DNA of 6,884 nt, taken from contig JAAZAH010000292.1 of assembly GCA_012514415.1 (NCBI GenBank), forward strand, positions 1-6,884. Reading direction: 5' to 3'. The position numbers and the translations under genes are program-made. Below, piece after piece: positions 1-5,612 of this stretch; within the stretch, counting starts at the first letter, position 1; every line of letters begins with the position of its first letter. The notes under the pieces were generated by a model. It worked only from the letters and a program-made list of their open reading frames with translations, made no database searches and had not been told where the DNA came from. Source of the DNA: Sandaracinaceae bacterium (GTDB taxonomy: Bacteria; Myxococcota_A; Polyangia; Polyangiales; Houyiibacteriaceae).

Positions 1-725
1 ATCGGACTCTGGAGAATCGCGCGTTTGAAATACCGCTGCGAGTCAGGTGAGACGAGGTGATGACAAACGCTGCCTCCGCCCGAAGAGTTCCCGCCCAGGG
101 TGATGTTGTCGGGATCCCCCCCAAGAGCGACGATATTGCGCTCGACCCACTTGAGCGCGGCGCGTTGATCGAGCAGTCCTAGGTTGGCGCTCGACGGTCC
201 GTGCTCCGTGATCACCTCAGGATGGGCGAGGAAACCAAACGCGCCTAGGCGGTAGTTCGGCACAACGACGATCTGATCGCCCATTTTCGACAGATGCGCT
301 CCGCCATAGAGAGGCTCGTCACTACCGCCTTGGACGTAGCCTCCGCCCGGGATGAAGAGAAGGACCGGGAAAGGGCCCTTCCCTTCGGGAGCCCAGATGT
401 TGAGATAGAGGCAATCTTCGGAAGAATCCGGATGGACGAGGCTGAGATCTTCATCATCGAGTTGGGCGCAGCGCGGGGCGAGCGAATCGGCCGCGCGCGG
501 CGTGCTCCAAGGCGCAGGAGGCACCGGCGGCAAAAACCGGCGCGCGCCTATCGGAGGCTCGGCGAAAGGAACGCCGAGGAAGACGCGCGTCTCGCCATCG
601 GTTTCGCCAAGGATGGGGCCGTCCGGAAGCTCGACCTCGATCCGCTCGACGCCCTCGCAGGAGGCGAGAAAGAGCAGCGCCCCGAGCATGAGAGACCATC
701 GATGCGAGATGCGCACTTTGCTCAT
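1..725 (-). CDS. Type-B carboxylesterase lipoprotein, C-terminal part beyond the window
   Basis: An alpha/beta-hydrolase of the carboxylesterase type-B family, expected to hydrolyse carboxylic esters; the natural substrate cannot be read from sequence. The first 241 residues are present, under half of the usual 500-550; the acid and histidine of the triad lie off the edge. The N-terminus has a short basic region, a hydrophobic core and a lipobox L-A-S-C with Cys23, so it is probably a lipid-anchored envelope protein. The family signature EDCLYLNIW is at 103-111; Cys86 and Cys105 fit the conserved disulfide. The oxyanion loop IPGGGYVQGG is at 125-134. The nucleophile elbow is G-N-S-S-G (212-216, Ser214), where the family usually has G-E-S-A-G. 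The ATG overlaps the preceding stop as ATGA and has a strong Shine-Dalgarno 7 nt upstream. Family assignment is secure; location is inferred. Confidence 0.93.
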   Translation of the reverse strand, partial: MSKVRISHRWSLMLGALLFLASCEGVERIEVELPDGPILGETDGETRVFLGVPFAEPPIGARRFLPPVPPAPWSTPRAADSLAPRCAQLDDEDLSLVHPDSSEDCLYLNIWAPEGKGPFPVLLFIPGGGYVQGGSDEPLYGGAHLSKMGDQIVVVPNYRLGAFGFLAHPEVITEHGPSSANLGLLDQRAALKWVERNIVALGGDPDNITLGGNSSGGGSVCHHLVSPDSQRYFKRAILQSP

Positions 726-1441
726 CGACCGACCTCCCTTCCGAATCGCGTCGTGAGCGCGAGGGTTCCCGAATAGAGCCATGTATTTGGGAAGCCCGAA
801 AAGAAGAGATAGGTCCCACTCACATAACCGCTGAGCGCGAAATGCTGGAAGGAGAGGGTGAAGCCGATCCTGCCTTCGGGGCCTCCCATGAAATCCTCGT
901 TCACCCGGAATAGCCGAGCGAGCGCGCCGTAGAAAAGCTCGAAACGCGAGCTCAGGCGCGTCGAGAGGATGAAACCCGGTTCGAGAGAGCGCATGAGGAG
1001 GCGGGGCTTGCCGGTTTCTCCGTAGACATCAAGGGTGATCGGAATGACGAGCGCGAGGAAGATCCGATCCTTGACATCAACGATGGTCGTGCGGACGCGG
1101 AATGAGCCTCCGTAACTTCGCGCGGACGCGTGAACCATGTGGAAGGCAACCCCCAGATCGGTCGAGGGTCCGATGGCACCCGAATATGCGAGCTCCGTCT
1201 GAAGATAGCCGCGGAGCTCATAGCCGCCGGTCGTTCGGAGCGTGAGCGCGTGTCCACTTCGCTGCGTCTCGCCCCCGTAGATTCCCCATGCACGTCGATC
1301 GCTCGGGACACTTCGCTTCTGCGCGCCCTCACGGATGCGGCTGCTGTCTCTCGAGGCCTCGACCGGCGAGAAGTCCGCGCGGGCATGGCTCGTCGTCCAC
1401 AGCAGCGAGATGATGAAAAGCGTGAGGAGGCGATGAATCAC
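722..1441 (-). CDS. Exported beta-strand-rich protein, putative outer membrane protein
   Basis: I do not recognise a named family. The 239-residue product begins with a clear Sec signal peptide (hydrophobic core at about 5-15, likely cleavage after A-R-A at 20-22), leaving about 217 mature residues. From about residue 64 onward it is a series of short alternating polar/hydrophobic segments rich in Tyr, Phe, Gly and Thr, separated by turns, as in a small outer-membrane beta-barrel; the last strand-like segment (TLALTTRF) lies just before the C-terminus. The start is GTG at 1441, because an in-frame stop lies only five codons upstream; no strong Shine-Dalgarno is visible. The stop overlaps the esterase ATG as ATGA, so the two proteins are probably co-made. 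A barrel is inferred from the strand pattern; a periplasmic beta-sandwich remains possible. Confidence 0.7.
   Translation of the reverse strand: MIHRLLTLFIISLLWTTSHARADFSPVEASRDSSRIREGAQKRSVPSDRRAWGIYGGETQRSGHALTLRTTGGYELRGYLQTELAYSGAIGPSTDLGVAFHMVHASARSYGGSFRVRTTIVDVKDRIFLALVIPITLDVYGETGKPRLLMRSLEPGFILSTRLSSRFELFYGALARLFRVNEDFMGGPEGRIGFTLSFQHFALSGYVSGTYLFFSGFPNTWLYSGTLALTTRFGREVGR
732..740 (-). promoter_or_regulatory. Strong ribosome binding site of the esterase gene
   Basis: On the minus strand this reads AAGGGAGGT. The GGAGG core lies 7 nt before the esterase ATG and inside the last codons of the upstream exported-protein gene. It fixes the esterase start at 725 and suggests translation is not solely dependent on coupling through the ATGA overlap. 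Confidence 0.75.
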
Positions 1442-1559
1442 GAGGCTGGAGATTCATCCAAGGGGATGAACGCTTTAGAGGATCGTGATGCGCTTTGCTT
1501 GATCCCCATCCGGACTATGGGTCAACCTTCTCAAAAGAGTATTCTTCGAAAAGAGATCC
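1442..1559. promoter_or_regulatory. Divergent spacer between exported-protein gene and aldehyde dehydrogenase gene
   Basis: This 118-bp spacer must hold the promoters of both divergent transcription units if they start here. On the minus strand a TTGACC box (plus-strand 1520-1525) resembles a -35 element, but the sequence 17 nt downstream (TCAAGC) is a poor -10. On the plus strand TTGCTT (1495-1500) and TATGGG (1516-1521) are weak and only 15 nt apart. Neither promoter can be assigned confidently. A short dyad is listed separately. Confidence 0.4.
1453..1470. repeat. 7-bp inverted repeat near the exported-protein start
   Basis: TTCATCC (1453-1459) and GGATGAA (1464-1470) form perfect 7-bp arms around a 4-nt spacer. 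The element lies 11-29 nt upstream of the minus-strand GTG start. It could be an operator half-site pair or a small hairpin in the 5' untranslated leader of the exported-protein/esterase mRNA. Chance occurrence cannot be excluded. Confidence 0.4.
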
Positions 1560-3257
1560 ATGTCGACATCGAATCTTCCGACCGTTCAGCCCACCCCCTT
1601 TGATGAGCTCGAGAAAAAGCTTCAGCGCCTCGAGGCCAACCGAAAGCGATGGGTGGAAACACCCGCCTCGGCGAGAGCGGCGCTTCTCAGGCGATGCATG
1701 GAGACGACACTTGCCGTGGCCGATCGGTGGGCCGAGGTCTCGGCACGGATCAAGGGCTACGAATATGGCTCGGCCGGACACGGTGAGGAATACCTCGGCG
1801 GAACACTCCCGACGATGCGGAACCTTCGGCTCTTCGCCGAGGCGCTTGAAGAAAATGGGCAGCCTTCCGTCGCCGATAAATGGAAGCGCCCCGATGGACA
1901 ATGGGTCGTGCGGGTCTTTCCGACGAACCTCATCGATAAGTTACTTTTCGCCGGGACGACCTGCGACATCTTCATTGAGCCGGGGAAGGAGCCCACGCAG
2001 GGCCGGATCTATCGCGCCAAGACGGCGGGGAGCATCGGCGAGGGCGGGATCTGCGTCGTCCTCGGCGCGGGGAATCAGAGCTCGATCCCGCCGATGGATG
2101 TCCTCTATAAGCTCGTCGTCGACGATGAGGTTTGCATCCTCAAGATGAACCCCGTGAACGAGGCGCTTGGGCCGATCATCGAGGAGGCGCTTCGGCCGCT
2201 CGTCGAGGAGGGCTATCTCGAGCTTGCCTATGGCGGAGCGGACGTTGGCGCGTTTCTCACCGATCATGCGCTCGTGCGTTCGATTCACATTACCGGATCG
2301 GCAGCGACACACGACGCGATTCTCTTTGGGCCGGGTGAAGAGGGAGCAAAGCGAAAAGCCGAGCGGAAGCCGCGTATCCAAAAGGAAATCACCTCAGAGC
2401 TTGGCAACGTCTCGCCTGTTTTGGTCTTTCCGGGCGAGTGGAGCGAGAAGGAACTCGACTATCAGGCGCGTCAGGTCGCGTCGATGTTGGCCTATAACTG
2501 CGGATTCAACTGCAATGGTGCGCGGCTCGTCGTAGTCGCCGATGGGTGGGCACAACGTGAGCGCTTCCTTTCGCTTGTAAAGACGAAGCTCGCAGCGACC
2601 CCGACGCGGACCGCGTACTATCCGACCGCCCGAAAGGTCTGGGAGCGCTTTACCGAGAAATACCCCAACGCCCTGAAGCTCGGCGTGGTGCGAAATAGCG
2701 ATGCGCTCCCGTGGACTGTGATCGAGGATGTGAAGCCCGAGGCGGGCGAGTTCGCACTCGAAAACGAACCTTGGTGCGGCATCATCAGTTTCGTCACGCT
2801 CAAGGCGCGCGACGCTTCGGAATTTGCGCGAGAGGCGACCGAGTTCGCGAACGAGCGCGCGTGGGGAACGCTGGCCATCAACTTACTCATCGATCCCCGA
2901 ACCGAAAAAGCGCTCGGCGATCGCTTCGAGCAGATGATCGCGGAGCTGCGCTATGGCGGAATCGCGGTCAACTGCTGGACGGGTCTAAACTACGGGCTTG
3001 TGAATGCGACGTGGGGGGCCTTTCCGGGGCATCCGCCCGAGGACATTCAGAGCGGACGCGGAGTTGTGCACAATGGCCTTCTCATCGATCACCCCCAAAA
3101 GTCCGTGGTGCGCGCTCCTTTCATCATCCAACCGACGCCGGCTTGGTTCACAGACCATCGGAACAACGTCGAGCTTGGCCGCGCCATGACACGCTTTGAG
3201 GCGGCGCCTAGCCTCCTCAAGGTGCCGGGGGTCGCATTGAAAGCGCTCAAGGGCTGA
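1560..3257 (+). CDS. Aldehyde dehydrogenase superfamily protein with a variant active-site motif
   Basis: A 565-residue member of the NAD(P)-dependent aldehyde dehydrogenase superfamily, expected to oxidise an aldehyde to an acid (or acyl-CoA); the substrate is unknown. The catalytic landmarks match classical ALDHs: Asn172 and Lys195 are 23 residues apart as in human ALDH2 (Asn169, Lys192), the cofactor-loop T-G-S is at 245-247, the general base Glu280 is in SELGN, the nucleophile is most likely Cys318 in G-F-N-C-N-G-A-R, and Glu403 is in E-P-W-C-G. Oddities: GFNC replaces the usual GQxC, Cys314 lies four residues before the nucleophile, the loop between T-G-S and Glu280 is about 11 residues longer and strongly basic (KRKAERKPR), and the protein is longer than the usual 480-500 residues. 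No signal peptide, so cytoplasmic. A GAG-containing weak Shine-Dalgarno precedes the ATG. A link with fatty aldehydes and the nearby wax ester synthase is only a guess. Confidence 0.92.
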   Translation: MSTSNLPTVQPTPFDELEKKLQRLEANRKRWVETPASARAALLRRCMETTLAVADRWAEVSARIKGYEYGSAGHGEEYLGGTLPTMRNLRLFAEALEENGQPSVADKWKRPDGQWVVRVFPTNLIDKLLFAGTTCDIFIEPGKEPTQGRIYRAKTAGSIGEGGICVVLGAGNQSSIPPMDVLYKLVVDDEVCILKMNPVNEALGPIIEEALRPLVEEGYLELAYGGADVGAFLTDHALVRSIHITGSAATHDAILFGPGEEGAKRKAERKPRIQKEITSELGNVSPVLVFPGEWSEKELDYQARQVASMLAYNCGFNCNGARLVVVADGWAQRERFLSLVKTKLAATPTRTAYYPTARKVWERFTEKYPNALKLGVVRNSDALPWTVIEDVKPEAGEFALENEPWCGIISFVTLKARDASEFAREATEFANERAWGTLAINLLIDPRTEKALGDRFEQMIAELRYGGIAVNCWTGLNYGLVNATWGAFPGHPPEDIQSGRGVVHNGLLIDHPQKSVVRAPFIIQPTPAWFTDHRNNVELGRAMTRFEAAPSLLKVPGVALKALKG

Positions 3258-3390
3258 CGGTCTACGTGGCTATCGCGGGCGATTGGAGCGCCACTCGAGC
3301 GCTCCGCGCTGACCGAGGCTCGTGCAAAAGACATCAACCTAGGTTCGCCCGCCCCGTGGCGAGGTCAGGCGCTCCATCAACCTGCTTCCA
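3258..3390. terminator. Convergent spacer with a weak hairpin
   Basis: Spacer between two convergent genes, where terminators for both are expected. The only noticeable dyad is GGAGCG (3285-3290) with CGCTCC (3300-3305) around a 9-nt loop; neither strand has a T-run after it, so it is not a convincing intrinsic terminator. An 8-bp palindrome ACCTAGGT lies at 3337-3344, next to a stray copy of the CATCAACCT repeat unit. Rho-dependent termination is possible. No gene seen. Confidence 0.2.
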
Positions 3391-3398
3391 TCAACCTG
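3373..3398. repeat. Two tandem copies of a 12-bp unit at the WS/DGAT stop codon
   Basis: TCCATCAACCTG occurs at 3373-3384 and 3387-3398, a period of 14 bp. The second copy carries the WS/DGAT stop codon (TCA on the plus strand at 3391-3393). A third, shorter copy CATCAACCT is at 3332-3340. The pattern fits a local slippage duplication; removing one unit would not change the WS/DGAT reading frame or stop. Confidence 0.7.
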
Positions 3399-4821
3399 GA
3401 TCCGCGCTCGCGCTGGCGGCCATCGCCCGCGCGGCAGCGAGGAGCTCCTCGTACGACGGCTCGACGGACTCCGCCATATCCCAGACATCGGGCACGAGGT
3501 CGGCGGCAACCATGAAGCCGAAGTCGACGTTCCCGCGATAGCTCATCACGGTGAGGTTTAATCCGGCGCCCTCCATCACAGGGCCCATGGGGTAGATCGC
3601 CTTCACCTCCGCGCCCGCGAGATAAATCGGAAATGGAGGGCCCGGCACGTTTGAGATCACAAGATTGTGAACCGGGGGATGTTTATCCGCGAGCTTCATG
3701 CTGGAATAAAAGCGCATCGCGAGATTGAACGTCGAGGGCGCCGCAAATTCGGCCCAGTTCTGGAGCATATCCGCGCCGATCGCGTTGTGCTCCTGCTTCG
3801 CTCCCTTGGTGTGCTCTTGAATCGATTTGAGCCGCTTTGCAGGATCGGGTTCGTTCGTCGCGAGCGAAGTAAACATCGCCGAAACATGGTTCGCCCCGCG
3901 CTTCGGCCCCGCCGCCGGTGCGACCGAAATCGGACAGCAAGCGAGAAGGCTGACTTCCGGCAATTCATCGCGTTTTTCGAGGTACCGCCTCAACGTCCCC
4001 GATGCGATCGCGAGGACCACGTCATTGACGGTGCAGCCAAAGGCGTTCTTGATCTCCTTGATGCCATCGAGCGGGAGCCGCGCGAACGCAGCGCTCCGTT
4101 TCGCCGTCAGCGATCCATTCCAAACGCAGCGCGGCGCGGTAAGTGGCGTGCCCCCCACGGATTCGGGCTGCGCCTCGCGCCGAACCTCGAGAAGCTCGGT
4201 CACATTCTCAATCGTCTTCCGCGCGAGCTTGAGTAGGCTCGCCGGCTGCTGCATCCTTTCGCGTAGGGCTTCCTCGAGCATTTCCGCGTCGGTCGGGATC
4301 TCGGGAGCCTCGATGGGCTTCGGCGGCTCGGGCTCCACGATCTCAGGCGTCAGGCTAAAGAAATGAATCAAAAATCCGGCGCCCGTCTGCCCATCGACCG
4401 CGGCATGGTGCACCTTGGCGACGAGGGCGAATTTGCCCCCCTCGAGGCCCTCAATAACCCAGAGCTCCCAAAGGGGCCGCGAACGATCGAGCGGCGTCGA
4501 GCAGATCCGTCCACACATTGCAGCGAATTCGCGATCCGTCCCCGGCGCCGGGGCGGCGACTCGCCGAACATGGTGGATGATATCGAAATCCGGATCGTCC
4601 ACCCAGATCGGATGGTGGAGATTCAGCGGGACCTCCACAAGTCTTCGGCGTAGCGGCGGAATCAGATGCACTTTGCTTGCGATGAGCCGCTGGATACGTT
4701 CGAACGAATATCCGCCGGGGATCTCGCTCGGGTCGATGACCGCGGCCATCGCGACGTGCATATGCTGCTTGGGTGTCTCGAGGTAGAGAAAGCTGGCATC
4801 GAGACCAGAAAGACGTTCCAT
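3391..4821 (-). CDS. Wax ester synthase / acyl-CoA:diacylglycerol acyltransferase (WS/DGAT)
   Basis: Bifunctional acyltransferase that uses acyl-CoA to esterify fatty alcohols (wax esters) or diacylglycerol (triacylglycerol), typically at the inner face of the cytoplasmic membrane where lipid bodies form. The 476-residue product has the usual length and architecture: the family N-terminus RLSGLDASFLYLET (3-16), conserved PLDRSRPLWEL (110-120), the catalytic HHxxxDG motif as HHAAVDG (138-144), TVNDVVLA (264-271), and a C-terminal domain with ISNVPGP (389-395) and MGPVMEGAGLNLTVMSY. All signature residues are present, so it should be active. I chose ATG 4821 over the upstream in-frame ATG at 4860 because family members begin M-x-x-L-S-G-x-D and an AGGAG lies 10 nt upstream, while 4860 has no Shine-Dalgarno. 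It is divergent from the F420 operon. No fatty acyl-CoA reductase or phosphatase is in view, so preferred acceptor is unknown. Confidence 0.95.
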   Translation of the reverse strand: MERLSGLDASFLYLETPKQHMHVAMAAVIDPSEIPGGYSFERIQRLIASKVHLIPPLRRRLVEVPLNLHHPIWVDDPDFDIIHHVRRVAAPAPGTDREFAAMCGRICSTPLDRSRPLWELWVIEGLEGGKFALVAKVHHAAVDGQTGAGFLIHFFSLTPEIVEPEPPKPIEAPEIPTDAEMLEEALRERMQQPASLLKLARKTIENVTELLEVRREAQPESVGGTPLTAPRCVWNGSLTAKRSAAFARLPLDGIKEIKNAFGCTVNDVVLAIASGTLRRYLEKRDELPEVSLLACCPISVAPAAGPKRGANHVSAMFTSLATNEPDPAKRLKSIQEHTKGAKQEHNAIGADMLQNWAEFAAPSTFNLAMRFYSSMKLADKHPPVHNLVISNVPGPPFPIYLAGAEVKAIYPMGPVMEGAGLNLTVMSYRGNVDFGFMVAADLVPDVWDMAESVEPSYEELLAAARAMAASASADPG

Positions 4822-4831
4822 GCTCCAAAAA

Positions 4832-4836
4832 CTCCT
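4832..4836 (-). promoter_or_regulatory. Ribosome binding site deciding the WS/DGAT start
   Basis: AGGAG on the minus strand, 10 nt before the ATG at 4821; a second GGAG (4823-4826) is too close to act for this start. It supports starting at 4821 rather than at the in-frame ATG 13 codons upstream, which would place this motif inside the coding region. Confidence 0.6.
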
Positions 4837-4841
4837 GCGCG

Positions 4842-4930
4842 ATGCTAACTTCCTACCCATTTCGCACTGGGTTTGAAACCCCTAAAGAGCGCGGTCATGG
4901 TTCAGCTTTATAAGAAAGTAGGTTTAGCAT
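4842..4930. repeat. Interrupted inverted repeat framing the divergent spacer
   Basis: ATGCTAA (4842-4848) pairs with TTAGCAT (4924-4930), and CCTAC (4852-4856) with GTAGG (4918-4922), giving 12 matched positions in two blocks whose internal gaps differ (3 nt versus 1 nt). The right arm includes the first two bases of the npdG ATG. It could be a pair of binding sites for one regulator in opposite orientation, or chance. Confidence 0.4.
4869..4881. repeat. Perfect palindrome GGGTTT-G-AAACCC, candidate operator
   Basis: Perfect 6-bp arms around a single central G, in the middle of the divergent spacer and overlapping the candidate TTGAAA -35 of npdG. A dimeric repressor bound here could block transcription of the F420 operon and perhaps of WS/DGAT. 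A second dyad ACCCA (4855-4859)/TGGGT (4868-4872) shares its left arm. The operator role is inferred from position and symmetry only; no regulator gene is in the window. Confidence 0.5.
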
Positions 4931-5582
4931 GAAGATTGGCATCATTGGCGGTACTGGACGCGAGGGTAAGGGTCTCGCCGTTCGCTGGTCCAAGGCCGGA
5001 CACGACGTCGTGATCGGATCACGCGACGCTTCGCGTGCCGCGGAAGTGGCGGAGGAGCTCAACGCGGAGTTTGGCGTCTCGCTCCGTGGCGCAGATAACG
5101 CCGGCTGCTGCGAAGGAGCCGAAGTCGTTCTCCTCGCCATCCCGTTCAGCGGGCATGAAGCGACGCTGACGGCGCTCAGGGACGCCCTTCAGGGCAAGAT
5201 CCTCATCGATATCACCGTCCCGCTCCAGCCGCCGAAGGTACGCTCGGTGAATCTCCCCGAGGGAGACTCCGCTGCTCTCCGCGCCCAGGCCATCCTCGGC
5301 GAAGGCGTCCGTGTCGTCGGAGCACTCCATCACATCAGCTCCGATCATCTGATGAACCTCGAACATCAATTCGACTGCGACGTCCTCGTCTGCGGGAACG
5401 ATCCGGAGGCGCGCGCGACGGTCGTTTCGCTCGTGAAGGATCTCGGCATCCGCGCGTTCGAAGCGGGCGTTCTTAAGAACGCGATCGCTCTCGAATCGCT
5501 CACACCGGTCCTCCTCTTCATCAATCAGAAGTACAAAGCCGATGGCGCTGGCATCCGCCTTGTCGGTCTTGGCGAAAGCTGA
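4929..5582 (+). CDS. npdG: F420H2:NADP+ oxidoreductase (NADPH-dependent F420 reductase)
   Basis: Transfers hydride between the deazaflavin cofactor F420 and NADP(H); in bacteria it usually supplies F420H2 from NADPH. The 217-residue length is typical. The N-terminal Rossmann fold has the glycine-rich G-I-I-G-G-T-G (4-10), and SRD (31-33) at the end of the second strand fits NADP binding. Further family blocks are VVLLAIPF (66-73), KILIDITVP (90-98), VVGALHHIS (129-137), CDVLVCGNDPEA (150-161) and the C-terminal LTPVLLFINQKYK (191-203) and AGIRLVGL (207-214). No signal peptide; cytoplasmic. The Shine-Dalgarno is weak (AGTAGGT about 8 nt upstream). It is the first gene of a plus-strand operon with cofE (30-nt gap) and cofD. 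The stop codon spans the junction of a 7-bp tandem duplication. Generic oxidoreductases of the same fold exist, but the F420 neighbours make this assignment strong. Confidence 0.93.
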   Translation: MKIGIIGGTGREGKGLAVRWSKAGHDVVIGSRDASRAAEVAEELNAEFGVSLRGADNAGCCEGAEVVLLAIPFSGHEATLTALRDALQGKILIDITVPLQPPKVRSVNLPEGDSAALRAQAILGEGVRVVGALHHISSDHLMNLEHQFDCDVLVCGNDPEARATVVSLVKDLGIRAFEAGVLKNAIALESLTPVLLFINQKYKADGAGIRLVGLGES

Positions 5583-5587
5583 AAGCT
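5574..5587 (+). repeat. 7-bp tandem duplication at the npdG stop
   Basis: GAAAGCT occurs twice in direct tandem (5574-5580, 5581-5587). The TGA stop of npdG is made at the junction of the two copies. Removing one copy lets npdG read on through 9 further codons (TGC to GAA) to a TGA at 5614-5616, which would overlap the cofE ATG as ATGA. Confidence 0.8.
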
Positions 5588-5612
5588 GCGTCACCACTGC
5601 CGTGAGAAAAGA

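Larger units (their letters stand above)
4822..4928. promoter_or_regulatory. Divergent regulatory spacer between WS/DGAT and the F420 operon
   Basis: A 107-bp spacer that should carry promoters in both directions. For npdG, TTGAAA (4873-4878) followed at 17 nt by CATGGT (4896-4901, 3 of 6 consensus matches) is a weak sigma70-like pair. TATAAG/TTATAA (4908-4914) looks like a -10 on either strand but has no well-spaced -35. Two dyads, listed separately, cover much of the spacer, which favours operator sites. Confidence 0.5.

Noticed and set aside
294..776. Plus-strand frame opposite the esterase
   Set aside because: Charged, Arg/Glu-rich product with no motif, antisense to the well-supported esterase coding sequence.
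1495..2148. Plus-strand 217-codon frame overlapping the start of the aldehyde dehydrogenase gene
   Set aside because: Product is Arg/Ser-rich low-complexity typical of an out-of-frame reading; the dehydrogenase in the other frame carries the cofactor and catalytic motifs.
3285..3305. Intrinsic terminator for the dehydrogenase or WS/DGAT gene
   Set aside because: The stem is only 6 bp with a 9-nt loop and has no T-run on either strand; kept only as a low-confidence note on the spacer.
4822..4860. Longer WS/DGAT start at ATG 4860
   Set aside because: No Shine-Dalgarno before it; the extra 13 residues are absent from the usual family N-terminus, and an AGGAG inside this stretch serves the 4821 start.
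4908..4914. TTATAA(G) as a confident -10 promoter element
   Set aside because: No acceptable -35 at 16-18 nt on either strand; TTGAAA is 30 nt away.
5019..5597. Long minus-strand open frame (192 codons) opposite npdG
   Set aside because: It lies fully antisense to npdG, whose family motifs are unmistakable. High G+C antisense frames stay open by codon bias, and its product shows no recognisable domain.
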